From Closterium sp. Naga37s-1 (lineage: Eukaryota; Streptophyta; Zygnematophyceae; Desmidiales; Closteriaceae): 64,000 nucleotides of DNA. The stretch spans positions 62,001 to 126,000 of the forward strand of contig CANJKZ010000171.1 of the NCBI GenBank assembly GCA_947471745.1. The letters are read 5' to 3'. The notes below the pieces were generated by a model. The model saw nothing but the letters and a program-made list of their open reading frames with translations. It did no database searches and was not told the DNA's origin. Both the position numbers and the translations under genes were made by a program. Below, one piece after another: positions 32,501 through 44,500 of the stretch (position 1 is its first letter; the number at the start of each line of letters is the position of its first letter).

Positions 32501-35500
32501 TTGCCCACCCGACGTTCTCCGAAACTCTCTTCCACAAACGCATCAGGTCCTTCCCTACCGCACAACTGAAGGGCTCATTCCATGCTGACATCTCCACTCT
32601 CACGGCTCTTACCTTCCTGTGAGTTGCGTCTCCTTGGCAGGTGTTTCATTTGCTTCATAATCCCAATGCTTCTGCTTGCCCATAGGCTGCTTTCCCTTTC
32701 TTTCTCTTTCAGCATGCATGCTTGCAGTTGCATTAGATGCATGGAACTCCCTAGAGCTTCCTAGTGAAGCCATGATGCATATGGGTAAGGTTCAAGCACA
32801 GTGACATGACAACCGCCTGTTTCACCCTCTGCTCGCCCCTACCAGCAACCTGGTGAACAATCTCTTCAACTACCGCCTTGACTCCTTCTTCACCAACATG
32901 CGAGCCCTGCCACTGCTGGCCGACATGTGAGTGCGGGAGGGGCAAGGGGTGAGCGTGACACCATGGTCGTGGCGTCCTGTAGCTTTGCTCCCGATCCCGA
33001 TCCGTCCGCCCCCTCTACTCATGCCCGCTCAAGCTTCTCTGTTTGTGGGGGCGCCTTAAACTTCATGTCTGCTCATCCTTGTCCCTTGCACATGCCACCA
33101 CGTCATCCACTCATCAAATCGCTGCCCTCGTTGCTTCTGCTGCTGTCACAGCCGCCTGCACTACAACTACTTCTACGGGGAGGTCCCCTCCTTCCTTGTG
33201 GGCCTCCCGAAGCTCACTCTGCTGTAAGTTCCCCAGGGAGACTTTCCATAATGCTCCGTGCTGCTTTCACCTTCCATGCTTCCACATCTTCCTTCCTCAC
33301 GCTTCCATCTGAGCTGCCCGAATGACTGTGCCCGCCCTGCTCTGATGACCGCGCGTGCCACTTTCCACCTTATGTGCCGCTTTCCACCTTACGTGCCGCT
33401 TTCCACCTTACGTGCCGCTTTCCACCTTGCATGCCGCTTTCCACCTTACGTGCCGCTTTCCACCTTGCATGCCGCTTTCCACCTTGCGTGCCGCTTTCCA
33501 CCGTGCATGCCGCTTTCCACCTTGCGTGCCGCTTTCCACCATGCATGCCGCTTTCCACCTTGCGTGCCGCTTTCCACCATGCATGCCGCTTTCCACCATG
33601 CATGCCGCTTTCCACCATGCATGCCGCTTTCCACCATGCATGCCGCTTTCCACCATGCATGCTGCTTTCCACTATGCATGCCGCTTTCCACCATGCGTGC
33701 CGCTTCCATCTCCTGCCCACGCCACGCCACTATTGACTGTGCCCCGCCCTGCTCCCCCCTGTGGCCAGTGGCATGGTGGTCAACTACCTAGTGGGGTCGG
33801 TGCCGGCGCTGGCCACTCAGTTGCGCACCTTAGATGTGAGCTACAACTTCCTCACAGACGTCCCAGCAGTCACCTACACCTTCTGTGGCGGCACCTACAA
33901 CTGCTTTAGCTCGCCCTTAAAGTGCCCCAACTCCGGCGGCGGAACCACTCAGAGGCCCTCGACGGACTGTACTTTCTGCGGCATCACCAACGGCGTGGGG
34001 TCTTTGTGCTGGGGGGCGGGCGGAGTGTGCACGGCGAACGCGGCTGCTAACGTGGCTGCTGGCACTGTCAACTCTCCGGCACCGCCCCTGCTGCCCTTGA
34101 CCTGCGTGGGCGGGCCGCCACTGTTGTCTATTAACATTGCGAATGGTGAGTTCTTTCTCTCCTCGTGCCCCTCCTTTCCGCTGGCCCTGTAGTAGGCTGC
34201 TGTTAGTTGCCCTACCTTGTTATGAATGCGTGCCACACACTCCTGTGCACTCCCATGCGCCACCCGATGCAGCCGCGGCAATGCAGAACATCAAGAATGC
34301 GCTGGGTACCACCTTCACCACGTGGACCTCCACGGCACCGTGCCGCCTGGAAAACTCGACGGTGGGCTTTTCGGGCGAGTGGACGGGCGTCTTCTGCAAC
34401 TCTGCCGGCAAGGTGTCGGCCATGTGAGTGCATGCTGGCAAGGTGCCGGCCATGTGAGTGCATGCTGGCAAGATGCTGGTCGGTGTGTTTCGTTATCATC
34501 CCGCCGCTGCAAGCAGCATGCGTGCATCCTCTGACCGCTGGGCAGCTTCAATGTTCTCACCTACATGTCCGCTGGACTGGACGTTGCGATTTTTTCTCTA
34601 AACACATTCTCCCACCTATCAGAACTATCAATGGCGCACAACTGAAGGGCTCACTCCCTGCTGACATCTCCACTCTCACGGCTCTCACCTTCCTGTGCGT
34701 TGCGCCTTCTTCGGCAGTAACATTTCATCATCCCAATGCTTCTGCTTGCCTATAGTCTGCTTCACCTTTCCTTAACTTTCAACATGCATGCGTGCATTAG
34801 GGGCCCTCAACTCCTTGGTGCTGCCCAGTGGAGCCATGATGCATGCGCCATGATGCATGCGCCATGATGCATGCGACATGATGCATGCGCCATGATGCAT
34901 GCGCCATGATGCATGTAGCACAATGGATGACAGCTGTCTGCTTCACCCTCTCTCCTCGCCCTTACCAGTGACTTGGAATCCAATCTCTTCAGCTACCGCC
35001 TTGATTCCTTCCTCACTAACTTGAGAAGCCTGCCACTGCTGGCCGACATGTAAGCCGGAGTGCAAGAGTGTGCGAGTGCTGGCGGACATGTGAGTGCGAG
35101 AGGGTTGTGGGCAAGGGGTGAGAGCGTGAGACCATGGTTGTGGCGCCCTGTCTTTAGTCAGCATTGCCCCTGACTCCCGGTCTTTCCACTGCCATCTCTG
35201 TTAATGCCAGTTCAAATACCATGTCGATACATCCTTGCCCCTTGCACATGCCACCACATCATGCACTCATCTCATCGCTGCCCTTGTTGCCTGTGCTGCT
35301 GTCACAGCCGCCTGCACTTCAACTACTTGTACGGGGAGGTTCCCTCCTTCCTTGTGGGCCTCCCAAAGCTCACTCTGCTGTAAGTTCCCCAGGGAGACTT
35401 TCTGTAACACCTTGTGATGCTTTCACCTTCCATGCTCCCGCATTCTGATTCCTCGCACTTCCATCCGAACTGATGACCGTGCCCGCCCTGCTCTGCCTCT

Positions 35501-38500
35501 AATGCCGTGCATGCCGCTTCTATCTCCTGCCCACGTCACTGTTGACCGTGCGCCGCCCTGCTCCCCCCTGTGACCAGCGGCATGGTGGGCAACTACCTGA
35601 TGGGGTCGGTGCCGGCGCTGGCCAGCCAACTGCGTGTATTGGATGTGAGCTACAACTTCCTCACGGACGTCCCAGCAGTCACCTACACCTTCTGTGGCGC
35701 CAGCAACAACTGCATGCTCACTCCGTCCAAGTGCACCAACGGTGGAACCACCCAGAGGGCCGCAGGGGACTGTGCCTTCTGCTTCACCAGCAACGGCGTG
35801 GGGCCCTTCTGCACGCCAGGGAACGGAGTGTGCTCGCCCAACGCGGCTGCTGCCGTGGCTGCCGGCACTGTCAACGCGGCTCCTTGGCTTCCTGTATCTT
35901 GCCTGGGCGCCACAGCAGTGCCCCTCACCGCCTCAAACGGTGAGTGATTCCCTCCCTCCCTCCCTCCCTCCCTCCCTCCCCCCCTCCCTCCCTCCCTCCC
36001 TCCCTCCCTCCCTCCCTCCCTCCCTCCCTCCCTCCCTCCCTCCCTCCCTCCCTCCCTCCCTCCCTTCCTCCCGTCCTCCCTTCCTCCCTTCCTGCCGTCC
36101 TTCCTTCCTCCCATCATTTCCTCCCGTCCTTCATTCCTGTCGTCCTCCCTTCCCTTCCTCCCCTCCTTCCTTCCTCCCGTCCTTCTTTCCCCCCGTCTTT
36201 CTCTCCTCCCGTCCTTCCTTAATCCACTCCTTCTTTCCTCCACTCTTCTTTCCTCCCCTCTTCTTTCCTCCCCTCCTTCCTTCTTCCCGTCCTTTTTTAT
36301 TCCCATCCTTATTCCCGTCCTTATTTCCGTGGCAAGGTGCCGCAGCCCGCACTGCACACCCTGCAAGCAGGCGGGTCCGTTTCACACCCTCTCCCCCCTT
36401 TTCCATACCACCATCCCGCCATGCCTGCTGTGCGCCCATCAGCGGCGGCCATGCTGAGCGTCAAGTCGGCCCTGGGACTCACCTTCACCACCTGGGCCAC
36501 CACTAACGCCTGCCAGCTCGCTGGCGCCGCCGCCACTCCTGGCGTGTGGGACACGCTGTCCTGCAACAGCAACGGCAATGTCGTGCAGATGTAAGCCCCG
36601 TGTCCACACACCACCCCGCTTGTGCCACTTTTTAGGCAGTTTCTCCCGCAAGTGCCTCCTGCCATGAGCTCATGAGCGCACTGACCTGCTTGTTCCATGT
36701 GGCAGATACCTCCGGGACCTCGGCATCACTCGTAAGAGCTTCCCTTCTGACGTCAGCAAGCTCACAGCCTTAAACAACTTGTGAGTAGTAGGCACATGCA
36801 CACGCAACCCTTGGCATTTATTTTATTTGTTTTTGTTGTTGCTGCATGTAGCACTTGTGTGGAGACCCGGGCTGAGGAACAGCGTGTGTTGGTGCCGTGA
36901 CGTGCAGAGTGTTCATGCAGGTCATGGATGGCGACCTCGGCAAGTACCTCAGCGTCTTCAGCTCGATCACCGCCTTGAAGTCCCTGTGAGTACCAATCAC
37001 CACCGCCTCCTCGGATGTGTGTGCCAGCACTCCACTTTCGCCCTCATACTGTCAACCCTCTTGCTAAAATCAAACTGTATCTGCTCATGCACCCGCATGC
37101 TCTTCTGTTTCTCCTTGTCCTCTGATCCGATCCACGTGTGGCAGATCCCTGCAGTACAACTGGTTTACCGGCACTTTCCCAAGTGTCATTGCGAGCGTGC
37201 TCAGCCTGACAGAGCTGTGAGTGCAGCAGCTGACGAACCACCTTTACCAATGCACATCTCTCTCCCACATTCCCTCTCACCACCCTTCTCTCGCTTCCGC
37301 TGTTTCCCTCTCCTCCCTTATGTTCCCTTCTTTTCCCTTACTTTCCCCTCTCCTCCCTTACTTTCCCCTCTCCTCCCTTACCTCGCCGCCTTAGACCGCT
37401 GGTAGCAAGGACGTTCCCGTCAGTTGTTTCTTCAGTGGATGCCCTATGACACACATGCGCACCTCAAACGTGCCTCGCATCCTCCCTCTCCTTACCCCCA
37501 CTGCTCACCTTCTCTCTGCCTTTGTTGCTTTGCTGCTCATTCTTGGTCTCTCGTAGTAAACCTCTACACGTGTGTGGTGCCCGGCCCGCACAGGAACCTG
37601 TTTGAGAACTGTATGTACGGCACGGTACCCTCCATGGTGACTTCAATCAAGTCGCTGGAGTTGAGCCGCAACTACTTCACGGGCACCATGCCCACCGGCT
37701 CCTCCTGGTCCAACTGCGGCGCCTCCCTCAACTGCTTCACCAGCACCGGCAACTGCGGCGGCACGCAGAGAGGCTCCGGCTGCACCATCTGCTCCAACAC
37801 CGATGGCTCGGGCTGTGGGTCAGCGGGCACATGTGTGGCGGATACGGACGCACAGATCTCTGGCTCTGTCAAACATGCATACGGCGTCGATGTGGCGTTT
37901 AAGTGCAACTACATCCCGAGTGTCCCAATAAACGCGGCAGATGGTGAGTGCTTCCTCTCCTCTCCTCTCCTCATGCACCTTTCGTTCGTTGTCGGGTTTT
38001 TTGTTGTGCTAGATTGTCTCGGGTTTCTGCCGCACCACAATCCCGTGCACTCTGCATACCCCCCGGCAGCCGCTGCAATGCTGAACATCAAGAGCGTGTT
38101 GGGTGCGACCTTCACCACGTGGGATGCCGCATCACCGTGCCGCGTGGAAAACTCGACAATGGCCGTTGCGGGCGAGTGGACGGGCGTCTCCTGCACGGTT
38201 GGCGGCAAAGTGTCGGCCCTGTGAGTGCATGCTGGAAAGTTGTCGGTCAGTGTGTGTCGCTATGATCCTCCTGTTTCAAGCAGCATGCGTGCATCCTCTC
38301 ACCGCTGTGCCTCTTCAATGTTCCAACTTCCACCTGCTGTACATCTTCTCACAGATTCATCTGCCCACCCGGCTTTGCGTTGCGTGCTTTCTTCTAAACA
38401 TTCTTCCACAAACGCATCAGGTCCTTCCCTACCGCACAACTCAAGGGCTCATTCCATGCTGACATCACTCTCACGGCTCTTACCTTCCTGTGAGCTGGGT

Positions 38501-41500
38501 CACATTGGGAAGCTATATTTCCTTCTAATCCCAATGCTTCTGCCTGCCCATAGGTTGCTTCCCCTTTCTTTTTCTTTCAGCATGCATGATTGCATTAGTT
38601 GCGTGAAACTCGCTTGAGCTACCTAGTGAAGCCATGATGCATATGGGTAAGGTTCAATCAGAATGACATGACAACCGCCTGTTTCACCCTCTGCTCGCCC
38701 CTACCAGCAACCTGGTAAACAATCTCTTCAACTACCGCCTTGACTCCTTCTTCACCAACATGCGAGCCCTGCCACTGCTGGCCGACATGTGAGTGCGGGA
38801 GGGCTGCTGGCTAAGGAGAAGGGGTGCTCCCGCTCCCGATCGTCCGTCCGCTCTCTACATTTATGCCCGCTCAAGCTTCTCGATTTGTGGGGGCGCCTCA
38901 AACGTCATGTCTGCTCATCCTTGTCCCTCCCTTGCACATGCCACCACGTCTTACACTCACCCCATCGCTGCCCTTGTTGCCTGTGCTGCTGTCACAGCCG
39001 CCTGCACTACAACTACTTCTACGGGGAGGTCCCCTCCTTCCTTGTGGGCCTCCCAAAGATGACTCTGCTGTAAGTCGTCTGATAAGACCTTCTATAACCC
39101 TCTGTGTTTCTCTACTTTCTTCTTCTTTCCACCTTCCCGCCTTCTCCTTCCTTACTCTCCATCCCCTCTGCCTGCACGAAGTTGCTGTTGAGGCTGTAGA
39201 GGCCTAGTGTAAGTCGTCTGGAAAGACTTTCTATAACGATCTTTGCTGCCTTCCACCTTCTCTGCTCCCGCATTCTCGTTCCTCATCCCCTATCCATTCT
39301 ACCACTCTGTAACGGTAGCTTAATGCCCACACTATGTGCCGCTATTGACCATGCCGTGTGCCGCTATTGACCATGCGGTGTGCCGCTATTGACCATGCGG
39401 TGTGCCGCTATTGACCATGCTGTGTGCCGCTATTGACCATGCCGTGTGCCGCTATTGACCGTGCCCTGCCCGCCCTGCTCCCCCTTGTGGCCAGTGGCAT
39501 GGTGGACAACTACCTAGTGGGGTCGGTACCTGCACTGGCGGCTGGGCTGCGCGTCTTGGATGTGGGTTACAACTTCCTCACGGACGTCCCAGCAGTCACC
39601 TACACCTTCTGTGGCGGCGTCAACAACTGCCTGCTCACGCCCTCCAAGTGCCCCAACTCCGGCGCCGAAACCACTCAGAAGCCCGCGGCGAGCTGTGCCA
39701 TCTGCGGCACCACCAACGGCGTCGGGCCCTGTGCTGGGACGGGGGGAGGAGTTTGCACGGCGAATGCGTCTGCCGCCGTGGTTGCCGGCACTGTAAACTC
39801 GCTGTCACAGCCTCTGCTGCCCATGACCTGCGTGGGCGGCACGGCAGTGGCCATGAAAGCAGCAGAAGGTGAGGACTTACCTCCTCCTTCCTATGAAAGC
39901 AGAAGGTGATGCTTGCTCTCGAGGCTGGGCGTCACTGTCACCACGAGACCCCTGCGGCGGCTCACCAGCGCCGTTCTGCTCTGCTCTTCTCTGCAAGAAA
40001 TATGGGGTGTTTCGAAATCTCCACCCCCTTCCCTGCCTTTGGTGTGCCTTGGCGGCTTCACACACTCCATCCCCTCTTTCCCTGCTCCCCATCCCGCCAT
40101 GCTACTTTTTCTTTCCGTGCTGGCCCTTAAGGCATCGCCTGTCACTGTCACCACCGGAGCCACCACTGCGACCTGCAAACTCCAGCGGCTCACCAGCACC
40201 ACCGCGCGCTCCTCCATACTCCCTCACAATCCTCTGCTCCGCAAGCAAGTCTGGGTCTGTTTCAATCTCCTTCCCCCCCCCCCTGCGCCCCATCCGGCCA
40301 TGCCTGCTGTGCGCTCATCAGCGGCGGCCATGCTGAGCATCAAGTCGGCCCTGGGACTCACCTTCACCACCTGGGCCACCACTAACGCCTGCCAGCTCGG
40401 TGGCGCCGCCTCCACTCCTGGCGTGTGGGACACACTGTCATGCAACAGCAACGGAGGTGTCATTCAGATGTAAGCGCCGCGTCGAGACACCGAGTCGTTG
40501 ATTCCCTTGTAGATGCAGCAGTGCCACTTTCCAGGCGGTGTCTCCAGCAAGTGCATTCTGCCAGGAGCTCATGCACTGACCTGCTTGTCCCATGTGGCAG
40601 ATACCTCCGGGACCTCGGCATCACTCGTAAGAGCTTCCCCGCCGACGTCAGCAAGCTCACAGCCTTAACGGGGATGTGAGTAGACACGCATTGCAGCCCT
40701 TGGCTTCTTGCTTTTGTTATTGTTGTTGCAACTTTCCGCTTGTGTGGAGACCCAGTCTGAGCGGCAGCGTGTGTTGGTGCCACGTGTGTGCAGAGTGCTG
40801 ATGAACCAGATTCTGGATGGCGACCTCGGCAAGTACCTCAGCGTCTTCAGCTCGCTCACCACCTTGAAGTCCCTGTGAGTCTCTCAACATGATGGCCCAA
40901 CTGGATCTATGCGAGCAACACCTTTGGATTCTTTCACTGTCAACCGACCGGCTCAGATCAACGAGCTTATGCTGATGCACCTTGCGTGCTCGTCCGTTTC
41001 TGCTTGTTGTCCGGTGCACGCGTGGCAGCTCCCTGCAGTACAACTGGTTCACCGGGACATTCCCAAGCGTGCTCGTGAGCGCTCTCAGCGTGACAGAGCT
41101 GTGAGTGCAGCAGCTGAGGAACCACTAGCGCCATGTCGCCTCTCTCTCTCACATTCCCTCTCATCCGTTCTCTTGCTTCCGCTACTCCCCTCTCCTCCTT
41201 TACCTTGCCCGCCTTGGACTGCATGGTAGCAAGATCCTGCCAGAGCCTAGTTCACAGTGAATGATATGATTTTGCCCTCGTTTCCCCAGAATGCCTGACG
41301 ACACACACAAATCCACCTGATAAACTCTGCCTCGGCTCCTCCCTCTCTCACTTACTCTCTCGTCTCCATTCCCTCCATTCTCTCACACTCGCCGGCCTTT
41401 TCCCATCATTCGTCCCTCCCTCTCTCACTCCGACACTTCCGCCCCTCCCTGACTCAATTGGAGGTCGTTCCCGATGAAACCCCCTCATGCCAAACACGTG

Positions 41501-44500
41501 TCTTTCCTGACCCACAGGAACATCTACGAGAACTGTCTGTACGGCACGCTGCCGGCCGCTGTGACGTCGATAAAGTCGCTGGAAGTGGGGCGCAACTACT
41601 TCACGGGCACCATGCCCACCGGCTCCTCCTGGTCCCACTGCGGCGCTGCCTCCAACTGCCTCGCCAGCACCGGCAACTGCGGCAGCGGCGGGCAGAGAAG
41701 CACCGGCTGCACCAGCATCTGCTCCAGCACGGATGGCTCGGGCTGTGGGTCAGCGGGCACGTGCGCGGCGGATACCGACGCAAAGATCGCCAGCTCTCTC
41801 AAGCACACAGCAGGCGTCGACGTGGCGTTTAAGTGTAACTCAATCCTGAGCGTCCCCATAAACGCGACGGATGGTGAGTGCTTCCTCTCCTCTCCTCATA
41901 CACCTCTCTTCAGTCGGCCGTTTTGAAGTTGTCTTGCATTGCACTACGTTGTTTTGGATTTATGCCACACCACTCACATGCAGCCCCACCCCACACACCA
42001 CCCCACATGCAGCTGCCGCAATGCTGAACATCAAGAGCGTGTTGGGTGCGACCTACACCACATGGGATGCCGCATCACCGTGCCGCGTGGAAAACTCGAC
42101 GGGGGCCGTTGCGGGCGAGTGGACGGGCGTTTCCTGCACGCTTGCCGGCAAGGTGTCGGCCATGTGAGTGAGAGCATGTTGGCAAGGTGTCGGCCATGTA
42201 ATGCATGCTGCAAGGTGTTGTGATCATCCTCCCGTTTCAAGCATTATCCATGGATCCTCTTACTGCTGTGCTGCTTCATTTATTTTACCGGCATATATCG
42301 TCTCACCAGATTCATCTGCCCACCCGATGTTGCGTGTAATTTCCGAACAAACGCTTCCCTTGGAACGCATCAGGTCTTTTATTGGCGCACAACTCAAGGG
42401 CTCACTCCATGCTGATATCTCCACCCTCACGGCTCTTACCTTCCTGTAAGTTGAGCCTTCCTTGGCAGTTTTTCACCCGCTCGATAGTCACAATGCTTTC
42501 GATAGGCGGCTTTCTAAGAACAAGCATGCACTATGGGCCATGATTTGATGCATGTAGAGACTTAAATTCATGCGTGTAGAGCCATGATGTGATGCATGAA
42601 GAGCCATGATTTGATGCATGTGGTTATTGTTCAAGCACAATGACATGACCACCGCCTGCTTCACCCTCTGCCCGCCCCTACCAGCGTCTTGCAAAGCAAT
42701 CTCCACTTTTACCGCCTCGATTCCTTCACCACTAATCTTCGAAGCCTGCCACTGCTGGCTGACATGTGAGTGCGAGTGGGTTGAGGGCAAGGGCGAAGGG
42801 GTGAGAGAGGGAGACCACGGTGGTGTCGTCCTGTCTCTACTCAGCTTCTCTCCCACTCCCGCTTCTCTCTCATTCTTCTTCCCACCACCAGTCTCTCTTC
42901 ACACTTGCTCAACCTACTTTATTGTGGGCCGCTTCACACAAAGCTCATGCCTTGACAATCTTTGCCCTCGTTGCCTGTGCTGCTGTCACAGCCGCCTGCA
43001 CTACAACTACTTCTACGGGGAGGTCCCCTCCTTCCTTGTGGGCCTCCCGAAGCTCACTCTGCTGTAAGTCTTCTGATAAGACCTTCTATAACGCTCCATG
43101 TTTTCCACCTTCCGTGCTCCTGCATTCTCCTTCCTCACGCTTCCATCTGATCTGCCCACGCCGCTATTGACCGTGTGCCGTCCGCCCTCCTCCCCCCTCC
43201 CACCAGTGGCATGGTGGACAACTACCTAGTGGGGTCGGTACCTGCACTAGCCAGCCAGCTGCGCATCTTGGATGTGGGTCACAACTTCCTCACGGACGTC
43301 CCAGCAGTCACCTACACCTTCTGTGGCGGCACCAACAACTGCCTGCAAACGCCCTCCAAGTGCACCAACTCCGGAACCTCTCAGAGGCCCGCCGCGGACT
43401 GTGCCTTCTGTGGCACCAGCAACGGCGTGGGGCCCTTCTGCACGCCGGGGAATGGAGTGTGCTCGCCGAATGCGGCTGCGGCTGTGGCTGCCGGCACTAC
43501 TAACGTGTTGGCGCAGCCTGCGCTTCCTGTATCGTGCATCGGCGCCACATCGGTGCCCCTCACCGCCGCAAACGGTGAGCTCTTCCTTCGCTCCCTCCCT
43601 CCCATCATTCTTTCCTTCATTCCTTCCTTCCTCCCATCCTCCCTTCGTCCCTTTCTTCCTTCCTTCCTTCTTTCTTTCCTTCCTTCCTTCCTTCCTCCCT
43701 CCCTCCCTCCCTTCCTCCCTCCCTCCCTCCCTCCCTCCCTCCCTCCCTCCCTCCCTCCCTCCCTCCCTCCCTCCCTCCCTCCCTCCCTCCCTCCCTCCCT
43801 CCCTCCCTCCCTCCCTCCCTCCCTCCCTCCCTCCTTCCTTCCTTCCTTCCTTCATTCCATCCTTCCATCCTTCGTTCCCTCCGTCCTTCCCTCCTTCCTT
43901 CTGTTCTTCCTTCCGTTCTAACCATCCGTCCGTCTGTCCTTCCTTCCATCCTTCTTTATGCTCTTCCTTGTTGCCTTCCTTGTTTTTCCTCCTTATTTCT
44001 TTCCGTATTTTCTTCCTTATTTCCTTCTTCCTTCCTTATTCCCTTCCTTATTCCCTTCTTCCTTACTTATTCCCTTCATTTTTTCCTTCATTATTGCCGC
44101 CCTGAATGTTCTTCTTACCGCACATTGCCACGACCGCACTGTGCTCTGCTTCACAACCTCTCCCCCCTTTTCCCTGCGCCCCATCCCGCCATGCGTGCTG
44201 TGCGCTCATCAGCGGCGGCCATGCTGAGCGTCAAGTCAGCTCTGGCGCTCACCTTCACCACCTGGGCCACCACGAACGCCTGCCAGCTCGCTGGCGCCGC
44301 CTCCACTCCTGGTGTGTGGGACACACTGTCCTGCAACAGCAACGGCAATGTCATTCAGATGTAAGCACGTAGACCTAGACCAATGAAGTGCAGCAAGTGC
44401 AGCCTGCCATGAGCTCATGCGCACTGACCTGCTTGTTCCATGTGGCACCCACCTGCTTGTTCCATGTGGCACCGACCTGCTTGTCCCATGTGGCAGATAC

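Noticed and set aside
35683-36506. Long Pro/Ser/Leu or Gly/Glu/Arg frames over CCCT tracts (also at 43247-44105 and 47131-47965)
   Set aside because: Tetranucleotide repeats in introns. The real frame is the cap exon upstream, ending at its donor.
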